The notes under the pieces were generated by a model that had not been told where the DNA came from, did no database searches, and worked only from the letters and a program-made list of their open reading frames with translations. The translations under genes were made by a program, and so were the position numbers. Positions 24,886-35,045 of a stretch of 64,000 nt of DNA are shown here, in pieces; position 1 is the stretch's first letter; each line of letters begins with the position of its first letter. This DNA is from Gammaproteobacteria bacterium (GTDB lineage Bacteria; Pseudomonadota; Gammaproteobacteria; SZUA-229), in the NCBI GenBank assembly GCA_029881795.1, contig JAOULX010000013.1, positions 30,366 to 94,365 on the forward strand, written 5' to 3'.

Positions 24886-25923
24886 GTGTTCAGGAATTAT
24901 CTCAGCTTGGTCTTTTTTATCGTTATCAGTAGTGCGTCTTTACCGGCGATGGCGCTCGATCTGCCCACAGTAACAGTCAAAACAGAGTCATTTAAGCAGA
25001 TGATTTATCTGGATGGCATGGTAGAGGCGGTACAACAAGCGACGCTTTTTTCACAGACCTCAGGCCGCGTGATTAAGCTGGCATATGATGTTGATGATTT
25101 TGTGAAACAAGGTAGTGTGATTGCAAAGCTTCGCGATACCGAGCAAAGAGCCCGTTATAAACAGGCCGATGCCGGCCGTGATGCGGCTAAAGCACAGGCA
25201 GAAAAAGCCAGATTGGAATTTAAACGGGTCAGCGGTTTGTTTGCAAAAAAACTGGTATCGGCTTCGTTGAAAGATCAGGCTGAGGCGGCATTAAAATCAG
25301 CTGAAGCGGCATTAAATGCAGCCAGTGCGCGATTTGATGAAGCCAAAGAACAACTCGACCACACCGTGATCAGAGCGCCTTTCAGTGGCACTCTGACACA
25401 GCGTCATATTGAACTGGGCGAAACAATACAAGTGGGCCAGCCTGTAGTCAGCGGTGTCTCAAACCGGGATGCATTGCGCTTTAATGTACAGATTCCCCAA
25501 CGCCTGATTGATACCGCCCGTAAACTAACCACTGTCGATATCGTTTTGCAGGATGGTAGTCATATTACTGCAGACCAGATCACGGTTTTCCCGACTGCAG
25601 ATAGCAAAACACATAGCTTTCAACTGAGAGCGCAACTGTTCTCAAATCAACACCGTATCTACCCTGGTATGTTTGTTAAGGTCGGTCTTGAAACCGGTCA
25701 GTTGTCTCAGTTATCGGTCCCAGTTAGCAGCTTGCTGCACCGCAGTGAGTTAAGTGCGGTTTATGTATTGGACAATGGACGGGTGCAGCTACGACAAGTT
25801 CGTCCGGGGCCAACTTATAATGGCCAGCAAGTTATTCTGAGTGGTCTGCAGCCAGGTGAAAATGTGGTGACCCAACCTAATCAGGCTGTTATTGCCATCA
25901 AGGCGCAGTTGCGAGGAGAATAA
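24886..25923 (+). CDS. RND efflux periplasmic adaptor (HlyD/AcrA family)
   Basis: This is the membrane-fusion subunit of an RND pump. It has a signal peptide (cleavage near A-M-A-L, residue 23), split lipoyl halves (Q-T-S-G-R-V-I-K-L and I-R-A-P-F-S-G-T-L), a helical hairpin (about 85-165) and C-terminal beta-barrel and membrane-proximal domains. The length of 345 is normal. The start is a GTG with an AGGAG ribosome site 8 bases before it. Its stop overlaps the start of the pump gene (TAATG). Confidence 0.92.
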   Translation: MFRNYLSLVFFIVISSASLPAMALDLPTVTVKTESFKQMIYLDGMVEAVQQATLFSQTSGRVIKLAYDVDDFVKQGSVIAKLRDTEQRARYKQADAGRDAAKAQAEKARLEFKRVSGLFAKKLVSASLKDQAEAALKSAEAALNAASARFDEAKEQLDHTVIRAPFSGTLTQRHIELGETIQVGQPVVSGVSNRDALRFNVQIPQRLIDTARKLTTVDIVLQDGSHITADQITVFPTADSKTHSFQLRAQLFSNQHRIYPGMFVKVGLETGQLSQLSVPVSSLLHRSELSAVYVLDNGRVQLRQVRPGPTYNGQQVILSGLQPGENVVTQPNQAVIAIKAQLRGE

Positions 25924-28900
25924 TGATGGCTTTGGGAATCTCAGGACAAATAGCAAAAAAGTTTTTGCAGACAGAAATTACCCCATTGCTGGCGCTAGTC
26001 GGCTTTTTGCTGGGTGTGTTTGCGGTCATTATTACGCCGCGTGAAGAAGAGCCGCAAATTGATGTGACGTTTGCCAATGTGTTTATTCCTTTCCCAGGCG
26101 CTACGGCCGCTGAAGTTGAAAGTCTGGTCAGCACACCGGCCGAGCAAGTGCTGGCTGAAATCAGCGGGCTGGAGCATATCTATTCGGTTTCCCGTCCGGG
26201 TATGTCAGTGCTGACAGTGCAATATAAAGTGGGTGAAGAGCGCTCGCAGGCTATCGTCAGGCTTTATAACAAGATCTTTTCAAATCAGGACTGGTTACCG
26301 CACAACCTGGGTGTCGGTCAGCCGATTATCAAACCGAAAGGGATTGATGATGTGCCGATTGTGAGTGTAACGCTGTGGACAGAAGAAGAGGATAAAGCCG
26401 CTTATGATCTGACACAGGTTGCCCATTCGATTGAAGCAGAGATTAAACGTGTGGTGGATACGCGTAATGTGTATACCATCGGTGCCACTGAACGCGTGGT
26501 CCATGTGCTGATCGATCCGCAGCGTCTGGCTGCTTACGATGTTTCAATCGATGATTTAAGGCGTTCATTGAGTGCATCAAATCAGTCCAGCGATGCTGGC
26601 TTTGTTGTCAATAATAATCAGGAAATAGCTGTTACAGCGGGTCAGTTTCTGATCAATGACAGTGAAGTGGCCAATCTGATTATTGCGATGAAAAATAATA
26701 AGCCGGTTTATCTGAGTGATGTAGCCAACGTTCGCTTTGGTGCAGATCAGCCACAGGCTTATGTGTCGATGGGCACTGGCATGGCGGCTACCAGCAACGG
26801 GATAAGCGCAAAAGGCGATTTTCCGGCAGTAACCATTGCGGTCTCAAAAAAGCCCGGATCAAATGCGGTTGAGATCGCAGAAAATGTTAGCAAGCGTATG
26901 CAGCAGCTTAGGGGTACTTTTATTCCGGATGATGTGAAGTTTGCAGTGACCCGTGATTATGGCAAAACAGCAGATGCCAAAGCCAAGAAACTGATTGGTA
27001 AATTGTTCTTTGCTACCGCGATCGTGGTGTTATTAATCTGGTGGTTTTTGGGTTTTCGTGAAGCGATTATTGTTGGTGTGGCGATTGCTATTACGTTGGC
27101 CATTACACTGTTTGCGTCGTGGGCCTGGGGCTTTACCTTAAACCGAGTATCATTATTCGCCTTGATTTTCTCAATCGGTATTCTGGTCGATGATGCGATT
27201 GTGGTGGTGGAGAATATTCATCGTCATATGACCGATAAAGGCGTTGATTTGGTAAAAGCGATTCCGTTAGCGGTGGACGAAGTGGGCGGTCCCACCATCC
27301 TCGCGACTTTTACCGTGATCGCGGCCTTATTGCCGATGGCATTTGTGAGCGGTTTGATGGGGCCGTATATGAGCCCGATCCCAATTAATGCCAGTCTGGG
27401 TATGCTGATTTCATTAGCCGTGGCGTTTATTATTACGCCTTGGTTAGCACTGAAATTATTAAAAACAGATCATATTCAGCATCATGATGCTGACGACAAT
27501 GATAAATCACTGGCCTTCTTCAGTAAGATAATGAGCCCGTTTATTTACGGTGAGCAGCAAAAGCGCAATCGTCGTTATCTGACTTTTGGCGTCGTCTTTA
27601 TGATTCTGGCCTCGGTATCTCTGGCTGTGACCAAAGACGTGGTGCTGAAAATGCTGCCATTTGATAACAAGTCTGAGTTCCAGATTGTGGTGGATACGCC
27701 CGAAGGCACCAGCCTTGAACATACCAAACGGGTTTTGGATGAGCTGACGGTGTACCTGAAACAGGTGCCTGAAATCAGTGATTATCAGGTTTATGCCGGA
27801 ACTTCAGCGCCGATCAATTTTAACGGTCTGGTCAGGCAGTATTATTTACGCAACGGTGCCAATGTGGGAGATATCCAGGTTAACCTGCAGGCCAAACATC
27901 TGCGTGAACGTAAAAGTCATGAGGTGGCATCCTCATTGCGTCAGCCACTTAAAGAAATCGGTTTGAAACTGAATGCGATAGTTAAAGTGGTGGAAGTGCC
28001 GCCTGGCCCGCCGGTGATGTCTCCTTTGGTGGCTGAGATCTATGGGCCGGATTACAAGGGGCAGATCGAACAGGCCAAAAAGATTCGCGCGGTGTTTGAA
28101 AATACCGCTGATATTGTAGATGTGGATGACAGTGTGGAATATCCTTCCAGACGCTATATCGTCAAGGTTGATCGTAATCTGGCGGCAATGATGGGTGTGA
28201 GTCAGCAGGCCATCTCAAATACCCTGAGCACATTGTTGCGGGGTGAAGATATGGGGTTCTTACACGCAGAAAACGCGAAATACGCGGTACCGATCAGAGT
28301 CGAGTTACCGGCAGCAGATAAGTCATCAATCGAGGCCTTACTGAGCGTAAAAGTGCGTAGCATTAATGGCTCATTGATTCCGTTAATGGATATGGTGTCA
28401 GTGCTTGAGTCGACACGCCAGCACAGTATCTATCATAAAGACTTATTGCCGGTGGTCTATGTCAGTGCCGATATGGCGGGTGAGCTGGACAGTCCGTTAT
28501 ACGGCATGTTTGATATTATCTCGGGTATTGATCTGGATAATTACTTTATCAGTCAGCCAGAGGATCCTTATGAGTTCAGTCTGAAGTGGGATGGTGAATG
28601 GACCGTGACCTACGAGACCTTCCGTGATATGGGTATCGCGTATTCGGTTGGTTTGCTGATGATTTACCTTTTGGTAGTGGCGCAGTTCCGTTCTTATCTG
28701 GTTCCATTGATTATTATGGCACCGATCCCACTGACCATTATCGGGGTGATGCCAGGACATGCTTTGCTGGGTGCCAAGTACACCGCGACATCAATGATCG
28801 GTATGATCGCTTTAGCGGGCATTATTGTGCGTAACTCCATCTTGCTGGTTGATTTTATCAATGAGCAGTTAAAAGAAGGTATCGAGTTCCAGAAAGCGGT

Positions 28901-29102
28901 TATTCTGGCCTCTGCAGTACGTGCTAAGCCAATCATTCTGACCGGTGTGGCTGCCATGATGGGGGCTATGTTTATACTGGATGACCCTATCTTTAGCGGT
29001 CTGGCTGTTTCGCTGATCTTTGGTATTCTGATTTCAACCATGCTGACACTGGTGATCATTCCGGTGATGTATTACAGCCTGATGAAAGACCGTCAGATAT
29101 AA
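25923..29102 (+). CDS. RND-family efflux permease
   Basis: This is the 1059-residue inner-membrane proton/drug antiporter of an RND pump, with the usual 12-helix plan: one N-terminal helix (about 16-40), a large periplasmic loop, helices at about 340-500, a second loop, and helices from about 900 to the end. The proton-relay acidic pair is visible in G-I-L-V-D-D-A-I-V-V-V-E-N-I. It belongs to the general AcrB-like branch; the substrate cannot be told. An outer-membrane factor is not encoded next to it. An RBS (GCGAGGAGAA) precedes the start. Confidence 0.94.
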   Translation: MMALGISGQIAKKFLQTEITPLLALVGFLLGVFAVIITPREEEPQIDVTFANVFIPFPGATAAEVESLVSTPAEQVLAEISGLEHIYSVSRPGMSVLTVQYKVGEERSQAIVRLYNKIFSNQDWLPHNLGVGQPIIKPKGIDDVPIVSVTLWTEEEDKAAYDLTQVAHSIEAEIKRVVDTRNVYTIGATERVVHVLIDPQRLAAYDVSIDDLRRSLSASNQSSDAGFVVNNNQEIAVTAGQFLINDSEVANLIIAMKNNKPVYLSDVANVRFGADQPQAYVSMGTGMAATSNGISAKGDFPAVTIAVSKKPGSNAVEIAENVSKRMQQLRGTFIPDDVKFAVTRDYGKTADAKAKKLIGKLFFATAIVVLLIWWFLGFREAIIVGVAIAITLAITLFASWAWGFTLNRVSLFALIFSIGILVDDAIVVVENIHRHMTDKGVDLVKAIPLAVDEVGGPTILATFTVIAALLPMAFVSGLMGPYMSPIPINASLGMLISLAVAFIITPWLALKLLKTDHIQHHDADDNDKSLAFFSKIMSPFIYGEQQKRNRRYLTFGVVFMILASVSLAVTKDVVLKMLPFDNKSEFQIVVDTPEGTSLEHTKRVLDELTVYLKQVPEISDYQVYAGTSAPINFNGLVRQYYLRNGANVGDIQVNLQAKHLRERKSHEVASSLRQPLKEIGLKLNAIVKVVEVPPGPPVMSPLVAEIYGPDYKGQIEQAKKIRAVFENTADIVDVDDSVEYPSRRYIVKVDRNLAAMMGVSQQAISNTLSTLLRGEDMGFLHAENAKYAVPIRVELPAADKSSIEALLSVKVRSINGSLIPLMDMVSVLESTRQHSIYHKDLLPVVYVSADMAGELDSPLYGMFDIISGIDLDNYFISQPEDPYEFSLKWDGEWTVTYETFRDMGIAYSVGLLMIYLLVVAQFRSYLVPLIIMAPIPLTIIGVMPGHALLGAKYTATSMIGMIALAGIIVRNSILLVDFINEQLKEGIEFQKAVILASAVRAKPIILTGVAAMMGAMFILDDPIFSGLAVSLIFGILISTMLTLVIIPVMYYSLMKDRQI

Positions 29103-29124
29103 GCGTATTAAATCCGGCTTATCA

Positions 29125-29158
29125 GAAAAAAAGAGCTTCAAATGAAGCTCTTTTTTTT
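29125..29158 (+). terminator. Intrinsic terminator after the RND operon
   Basis: AAAAAAAGAGCTTCA and TGAAGCTCTTTTTTTT form a stem of at least nine bp with an AA-containing loop, followed by a T run. The A run on the other side suggests it could also act in reverse. Confidence 0.88.
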
Positions 29159-29327
29159 GCAGTTTGTTTTCTTCCGAATCAGCATGAGGTATAGTTGGAT
29201 AAGTTAAGTTTATGGCTTTTCAGTATGCTGGTCACCGGCAAAAATCTTAGGAACAGAGTTTTATACAGGTAGTCTGATTACCTGTATAAATGTCTCAAAA
29301 TAAAAAATACATTAGAGAGCAGGACGT

Positions 29328-30227
29328 ATGTCTGATAGACGATTAAAGGTATTCTACACCGTGGCGCGCCTGTTAAATTTCACCAAGGCGGCTGAAACCT
29401 TACACATGACCCAGCCAGCGGTCACGTTTCAAATTCGACAGTTAGAAGAGCAGTTCAATACGCGCTTATTCGACCGTACACATAACCGGGTGAGTTTAAC
29501 GGAAGCAGGCATTAAGGTGTATTCGTATACTGGTAAAATATTTGAAATATACGAAAAAATGGAAGATGCGGTCAGAGAAATGACCGGTGATGTCAGTGGC
29601 GTGGTTAATCTGGGCGCGAGCACAACTATCGCAGAATATATGTTGCCGGCATTACTGGGTGATTTTAAAACCAGTTTTCCGGAAGTGAATATCCGCCTTA
29701 AAGTATCCAATACCGAAGGCGTGGTGTCGATGATCGAAAATAATGAAATTGATCTAGGCATTGTTGAGGCATCGGTTAATAATAAAAATCTGGATGTTGA
29801 AATCTGTCGCCGGGATGAACTGGTCGTTATCGTACCGCCCAATCATGAGCTGGCAGACAAAAGCAGTATGTCTGCTCAGGAGCTGATGAAATACCCGTTC
29901 ATTTGCCGTGAAAAAGGCTCCGGTACCCGTGAAGTGATTGAGGGTTATATTGAAGAATTTCATAATAACCACGAAATTGATTTATGTATGGAACTGGGTA
30001 GTCCGGAAGCCATTAAGGGCGCAGTTGAGGCTGGCATGGGTCTTTCCGTCATGTCTCTGGTTACCATTTCGAAAGAACTTAAATTAGGAACGCTGGTGGC
30101 AATTCCGCTTGATCCGCCGCTAGAAAGACCTTTTTCTTTTGTCCGTCAGCGAAATAAATTCCGCGCTCATGTGATGGAAGATATGCTTGAGTTTGCGCAG
30201 AACTATTGCCGCACACATCAAAGTTAA
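29328..30227 (+). CDS. LysR-family transcriptional regulator
   Basis: The 299-residue protein has an N-terminal winged helix-turn-helix (residues about 4-62; N-F-T-K-A-A-E-T-L-H-M-T-Q-P-A-V-T-F-Q-I-R-Q-L-E is the recognition part) and a substrate-binding domain (about 90-290). The region G-A-S-T-T-I-A-E-Y-M-L-P and the C-R-E-K-G-S-G-T-R segment resemble the CysL/CbbR group of LysR regulators. Its targets are unknown. It has no divergent neighbour; the next gene is co-directional, 21 bases away. Confidence 0.88.
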   Translation: MSDRRLKVFYTVARLLNFTKAAETLHMTQPAVTFQIRQLEEQFNTRLFDRTHNRVSLTEAGIKVYSYTGKIFEIYEKMEDAVREMTGDVSGVVNLGASTTIAEYMLPALLGDFKTSFPEVNIRLKVSNTEGVVSMIENNEIDLGIVEASVNNKNLDVEICRRDELVVIVPPNHELADKSSMSAQELMKYPFICREKGSGTREVIEGYIEEFHNNHEIDLCMELGSPEAIKGAVEAGMGLSVMSLVTISKELKLGTLVAIPLDPPLERPFSFVRQRNKFRAHVMEDMLEFAQNYCRTHQS

Positions 30228-30248
30228 TCGATTGGATATTTCACCCCA

Positions 30249-30629
30249 GTGAAGACTGTTGAGAATAAAAAACCAAAAAATATAAAAGATATTTACGACG
30301 CATTACCAGCAGACTCACGTAATAGTCTGATGGATTTTGCGGAGTTTTTATTTCAGCGTGATGCTCCTGCTGAGGCGGTCTCGTTACAAAAGCAGGAACT
30401 CCCTAGGCCAGAAACTGAATCAGTGGTAGCGGCGCTTAAACGGCTGAATGCAAGCTACCCGATGATTGAGAGAAAGCTAGTTTTTCATGAATCGTCATCG
30501 TTAATGACGGAACATATTCTGCAGGGACGTGATGCCGGCGATGTTATCGATGAGCTTGAAAGCTTGTTTGATCGGCATTATCAGGCACTTTTGACAGCGC
30601 AGGAAGCTGCTGATGTTGACGAGTCATGA
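30249..30629 (+). CDS. Small hypothetical protein with DUF2281-like N-terminal motif
   Basis: The 126-residue product shows a short L-P-x-x-x-R-x-x-L-M-D-F-A-E-F-L motif near residues 18-33, like the start of DUF2281 proteins that accompany toxin-antitoxin genes. The remainder is helical and unassigned. There is no toxin partner beside it, and no membrane segment or signal. The start is a GTG without a convincing ribosome site, so the exact start is uncertain. It lies 21 bases after the LysR gene and may share its transcript. Confidence 0.6.
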   Translation: MKTVENKKPKNIKDIYDALPADSRNSLMDFAEFLFQRDAPAEAVSLQKQELPRPETESVVAALKRLNASYPMIERKLVFHESSSLMTEHILQGRDAGDVIDELESLFDRHYQALLTAQEAADVDES

Positions 30630-30679
30630 CATTTATCACAGTCTGCTTAAACCAATATTCTAAATAAAGAACTCCTTCT

Positions 30680-31750
30680 ATGATTAGTATTCTGAAATCC
30701 TGGTACGAAAGACACTTTTCTGATCCTCAGGTTATTATCCTCGCGCTGTTATTATTGGTTTTTGCATTTGTTTCACTAACCTTTGGTAATATTCTGGCGC
30801 CAGTTATTGCAGCGATCGTCATTTCCTATGTGCTTGAAGGCGCTGTCGGTAAATTGCAAGCAATCGGGGTTCCCAGGCTGCTGTCGGTAATCATCGTGTT
30901 TGTTATATTTATCTTTACTGTACTTCTGTTATCGTTTGGGATACTGCCGTTAATTGTCAATCAGCTGATTCAGTTAGTAAAAGAGTTCCCGAATATGATC
31001 GGTGCAGGTCAAAAATTGCTGATGGAGCTGCCACAGCAATACCCATTGATATCCGAGAAACAAATTGCAGATGTGATGAGTTTTATTAATACAGAAATTG
31101 CATCGGTGGGTCAGCGTGTTTTATCCATGTCCTTGTCATCAGTTATCGATGTTTTTACCCTGATGGTGTATCTGGTTGTTGTGCCGCTGTTAATATTTTT
31201 CTTTTTGCAGGATAAAGACAATATCATTAATTGGCTGAAACGTTTTCTGCCTAATGATATGGGGCTGGCATCAAAAGTCTGGCATGAAGTGGATATAAAA
31301 ATTGGTAATTATGTGCGCGGAAAAATTATCGAGATTGTTGTTGTTGGTTTTGCAACCTATATTCCTCTGGCAATTATGGGTATGGACTACGCCGCTCTGT
31401 TAAGTCTGCTGGTGGGTTTGTCTGTTATTATTCCTTTTGTCGGGGCGGTTGCGGTGAGTATTCCTGTTGTCCTGATAGCCTTTTTCCAGTGGGGCTTTAC
31501 CACTGACTTTGTTACCCTGATAGTGGCATACAGTGTGGTTCAGTTTCTTGATGGCAACTTGCTAGTGCCTTTATTGTTCTCTGAAGTGGTTAATATTCAT
31601 CCTTCAGCGATTATTATTGCGGTGCTTGTATTCGGTGGTTTGTGGGGGGTCTGGGGTGTGTTTTTTGCGATTCCGCTGGCAACTCTGGTTCAGGCTGTGA
31701 TCAATGCTTGGCCGGTTATCGTCGATAATGAATCGGAAACCTTGCCCTAG
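30680..31750 (+). CDS. Second AI-2E transporter-family permease
   Basis: This 356-residue inner-membrane protein is a paralogue of the PerM-like protein at 7072. It has about eight predicted helices (first at residues 20-45, then 65-92, 155-180, 210-340) and the family's V-P-L-L-I-F-F-F-L-Q-D-K-D segment near residue 173. The family transports small solutes or ions; AI-2 transport is not implied. It stands 50 bases after the DUF2281-like gene, and a 134-base gap follows before the next gene. Confidence 0.85.
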   Translation: MISILKSWYERHFSDPQVIILALLLLVFAFVSLTFGNILAPVIAAIVISYVLEGAVGKLQAIGVPRLLSVIIVFVIFIFTVLLLSFGILPLIVNQLIQLVKEFPNMIGAGQKLLMELPQQYPLISEKQIADVMSFINTEIASVGQRVLSMSLSSVIDVFTLMVYLVVVPLLIFFFLQDKDNIINWLKRFLPNDMGLASKVWHEVDIKIGNYVRGKIIEIVVVGFATYIPLAIMGMDYAALLSLLVGLSVIIPFVGAVAVSIPVVLIAFFQWGFTTDFVTLIVAYSVVQFLDGNLLVPLLFSEVVNIHPSAIIIAVLVFGGLWGVWGVFFAIPLATLVQAVINAWPVIVDNESETLP

Positions 31751-31884
31751 CAGGGTTGGCGCCGCTGTCTCAATAATCTGCTTGCGTACTGCTCTTGTTG
31801 TTCTATTATTTATAACAGGCCGGATAGATATAAAGCTGGCATGGGCTCTAGTAAATATATAATAAGAATAAACGAGATTTTTGT

Positions 31885-32232
31885 ATGTCAGTGATTAGAA
31901 TATCTCAGGTCGTCTCTGGTCAGGTTGTGATTTCTGATGTCAAAGATAGAAGTGGCAGGGTGCTGTTGGCTGCAGGCACCGGGCTGTCTGATGAAAGTAT
32001 TAAAATTATAAAATCCTGGGGGGTTGCTGAGGTCGATGTTGAACTGACAGACCGGCAAACGAAACAGGACTCAAATATCGGTGAGACCGATCCTGTAAAA
32101 CTGGAAAATGCTGAGATTGAGTTGTCCAAGCGTTTTCGTTTTCTGAACAAAAATCATCCCTTTACCTGTGAGTTATTTCGACTCTGTCTGCAGCGTACAT
32201 TATCTGTTCCGGAAGTGCCCGATGATAACTAG
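31885..32232 (+). CDS. Small protein with HD-GYP-associated N-terminal module
   Basis: The 115-residue product is built around G-R-V-L-L-A-A-G-T-G-L-S-D-E-S-I-K-I-I-K-S-W-G-V-A-E-V-D, a short beta-hairpin-like module that usually precedes HD-GYP or HDOD domains. Here it is a separate protein, followed by an HDOD gene whose ATG overlaps its end by 11 bases. It may act with that protein as a split regulator. There is no membrane segment. Confidence 0.7.
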   Translation: MSVIRISQVVSGQVVISDVKDRSGRVLLAAGTGLSDESIKIIKSWGVAEVDVELTDRQTKQDSNIGETDPVKLENAEIELSKRFRFLNKNHPFTCELFRLCLQRTLSVPEVPDDN

Positions 32233-33082
32233 CGCTTATGACTTAGTAAAAGACACCGAGTCAGTTGCCAGCCTGCCGAATATTTTTCTAAGACTGGATA
32301 AACTGATTAATGATGCTTCCTGTGATCTGTCTGACATTGCCGAAGTCATTTCAGAAGATACAGGCCTTTCAGCACGGTTACTGAAAATTGCCAACAGTGC
32401 CATGTTTAATTTTCCTGCTGAAATTGATTCTATCACCAGAGCTGTAGCGATGGTTGGAACGAGGCAGTTACGTGATCTGGTACTGGCGACCCAGATAATC
32501 GCGATGTTCGATCAGATCGATGATTCGGTTGTTAATATGCGCTCATTCTGGAAACACAGTATTGCAACCGGGATACTGGCGAGGCTGTTGGCTTCATATC
32601 GGCGGGAACAAAACATCGAATATTTTTATTTGCTGGGTTTGTTGCATGATATAGGCAGGCTGGTGATGTTCATCGAACAGCCCGAGATGGCACTAAAGGC
32701 GATCGCATACAGAATCGAACATAATGTTTCATTAAATGAAGCAGAATTATGTGTTTTTGGTTTTGATCATTCGGCAGTCGGGGCTGAACTGATGTGCCAA
32801 TGGGGTTTGCCAAGACCAATGTATGATGCTGTTTGCTATCACCATAAACCTTCGTTATCACTGAATAACTCAGTTGATGCTGCTGTTATTCACGTGGCGG
32901 ATATTATGGTTAATGCGCTCAATATAGGCTGCAGTGGTGAATCTGATATTCCGCCGATGGATGAGTCTGCCTGGGACCGGCTTGAGCTGTCGCCATATGT
33001 TCTGGCAGATGCAGTGGGTTATCTTGATCAACAATTCAATGAGGTCGTCAATTTATTTATTGATGATGCATCATGCCAGTAA
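32222..33082 (+). CDS. HDOD-domain signalling protein
   Basis: HDOD proteins are catalytically inactive relatives of HD phosphohydrolases that help control two-component and cyclic-di-GMP signalling. The 286-residue product shows the HDOD pattern: S-L-P-N-I-F-L-R-L near the start, L-K-I-A-N-S-A-M-F near residue 55, and L-H-D-I-G-R-L near 145. I choose the ATG at 32222 rather than the longer frame from 32168, because the longer one adds an unusual Cys-rich stretch. It overlaps the next kinase gene by 10 bases. Confidence 0.85.
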   Translation: MITSAYDLVKDTESVASLPNIFLRLDKLINDASCDLSDIAEVISEDTGLSARLLKIANSAMFNFPAEIDSITRAVAMVGTRQLRDLVLATQIIAMFDQIDDSVVNMRSFWKHSIATGILARLLASYRREQNIEYFYLLGLLHDIGRLVMFIEQPEMALKAIAYRIEHNVSLNEAELCVFGFDHSAVGAELMCQWGLPRPMYDAVCYHHKPSLSLNNSVDAAVIHVADIMVNALNIGCSGESDIPPMDESAWDRLELSPYVLADAVGYLDQQFNEVVNLFIDDASCQ

Positions 33083-34992
33083 TAACGGATGATGAACTGG
33101 ATACGCTGAAACAGCGGCTTGAGTTTCTTGAGACGATTAACCAGCAATATATATCCACACTTGATACGCTTAACTCTCTGGGTGATATATACGGTAATGT
33201 CAAACAAAAACGCAGACCGGAGCATATCTTTTCCTCAGCACGGCAATATGTCAATCGTTTAGCCCGGTTTGAAACAACGGCATTTCTGATGGTTAATGAG
33301 GCAGATAATTCGTTTGAACTTAAAGACTGCTTTCCGCAAACTGCAGCGACTGAGCTCCAGCTGCTGGTAGATCAGCTGATAGAAAGCGGTGAATTTGGCT
33401 GGGCATTAAATCAGAGCCGTGTTTGTCAGCCACAGTTAAAGCCACAGGGTAAAACAATATATCTGCATGTTTTAGCATCACGTACCCGAATCCGAGGTAT
33501 GTTCGTCGGTGTTATGGCGAAAGACGAAGCAGTGCCGTCAGTGATGACGCTGGGTCTTGTTTCTGCGATTTTATACAACAGTGCCTATGCGCTGGAAAGC
33601 GCTGCTTTATATAAATTACTGATTAATGATAATCAGGATCTCGAAGCCATTGTGGCAGAACGTACCCAGGCACTGAATCACGCTCAGTTTGAGTTACGAA
33701 AATCAAATGAGGAGCTGGAAGCGCGGGTCAAGCTGCGAACAGCTGAATTGTTAGCAGCTAATCAACAGTTGATAGAAGAAGTTGAACGACGAAAAGAATC
33801 TGAAAAAAACCTGAGAGAAAGTGAAAATAATTTAATCGCGGCGCGTCAGTTAGCAGAAAGCGCCAATCATGCAAAGTCAGAATTTCTGTCAAAAATGAGT
33901 CATGAGTTACGCACACCACTGAATGCTATTCTGGGATTTTCACAGGTAATGGAGCTCAGTGTTGAGCTGATGAACAGTGATAACGCATATTTTGTTGATG
34001 AAATCCGCACCGCAGGTGAACATTTGCTCGATCTAATCAATGAAGTGCTTGATCTGGCGAAAATAGAATCCGGCAAAGTTGATATTAACCGTGAAAATGT
34101 AAATCTGGCCGAGGTGATTAGGGAAAGTAATGCGATGGTGATTCCTCAGGCAAAGAAAAAAAATGTGTTCATTCATGAGGTATCAGAGCCATTTGAAAAT
34201 GTCTGTCTTTATGCAGACCGAACGCTGGTAAAACAGGTGTTTATAAATCTGCTTTCAAATGCGGTAAAATACAACACAGACGGTGGTAAGGTTGAAGTTA
34301 AAGTAGCCATAGCAGATAACTTGGTAGAAATCCGGATCGCTGATAACGGTATCGGTATCAAGCCGGAAATGCAGCAACATATGTTTCAACCGTTTAACCG
34401 ACTCGGCATCGAATCAAGTGAAATTGAAGGCACCGGGATGGGCATGGTGATAACAAAGCATCTGGTTGAGTTACTCGGTGGTACAATAGAATTCGACAGT
34501 GAATTTGGCATAGGAACAGAATTTTGTGTCAGATTGCCGCCCGGTTTTTCTTCTTTTAGTCCGGCCAAGGCAAAAATCAACAATGCACCGGCAATGGCGC
34601 TGAAAATTGACGGGTTTTCAGTTTTATATATCGAGAATGATGCGCCCAATATCCGTTTAATGGAGTCTATACTGTCAAAGTGGCCGCAAATAACACTTGC
34701 GTCAGCCATGTCGGCTGAAGCCGGGATTAAACTGGCAGAAGATATGCAGCCTGATGTAATAATAATGGATATTAATTTACCGAAGATGAATGGTTATGAC
34801 GCGGTAAAAGTACTGAAACAACAAGAAAAGACAGCCTTAATACCGGTTATAGCTCTCAGTGCGAATGCAATGGAGAAGTCGATGAAAGATGGATTGGATT
34901 CTGGCTTCGTAAGATATTTAACGAAACCACTGAAAGTGGTTGAATTTCTGAAATTATTGGGTAGTCTGACTGGGCAGGCATTGTTGCAATGA
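33073..34992 (+). CDS. Hybrid histidine kinase with C-terminal receiver
   Basis: The 639-residue soluble protein has an N-terminal GAF-like region (about 30-190), a long coiled coil (about 190-265), a HisKA domain with phospho-acceptor His277 in M-S-H-E-L-R-T-P-L-N-A-I-L-G, an ATPase domain (about 330-485; D-N-G-I-G-I and G-T-G-M-G-M) and a receiver domain (about 515-625) with phospho-acceptor Asp566 in I-M-D-I-N-L-P-K-M-N. The initiator overlaps the HDOD stop by 10 bases, so the two genes are probably co-translated. No membrane segment is visible. Confidence 0.9.
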   Translation: MPVITDDELDTLKQRLEFLETINQQYISTLDTLNSLGDIYGNVKQKRRPEHIFSSARQYVNRLARFETTAFLMVNEADNSFELKDCFPQTAATELQLLVDQLIESGEFGWALNQSRVCQPQLKPQGKTIYLHVLASRTRIRGMFVGVMAKDEAVPSVMTLGLVSAILYNSAYALESAALYKLLINDNQDLEAIVAERTQALNHAQFELRKSNEELEARVKLRTAELLAANQQLIEEVERRKESEKNLRESENNLIAARQLAESANHAKSEFLSKMSHELRTPLNAILGFSQVMELSVELMNSDNAYFVDEIRTAGEHLLDLINEVLDLAKIESGKVDINRENVNLAEVIRESNAMVIPQAKKKNVFIHEVSEPFENVCLYADRTLVKQVFINLLSNAVKYNTDGGKVEVKVAIADNLVEIRIADNGIGIKPEMQQHMFQPFNRLGIESSEIEGTGMGMVITKHLVELLGGTIEFDSEFGIGTEFCVRLPPGFSSFSPAKAKINNAPAMALKIDGFSVLYIENDAPNIRLMESILSKWPQITLASAMSAEAGIKLAEDMQPDVIIMDINLPKMNGYDAVKVLKQQEKTALIPVIALSANAMEKSMKDGLDSGFVRYLTKPLKVVEFLKLLGSLTGQALLQ

Positions 34993-35045
34993 TGCGCTTA
35001 CGCCTTGTCTGTTTTACGACGATAACTAACATTTAAAGATCAGTT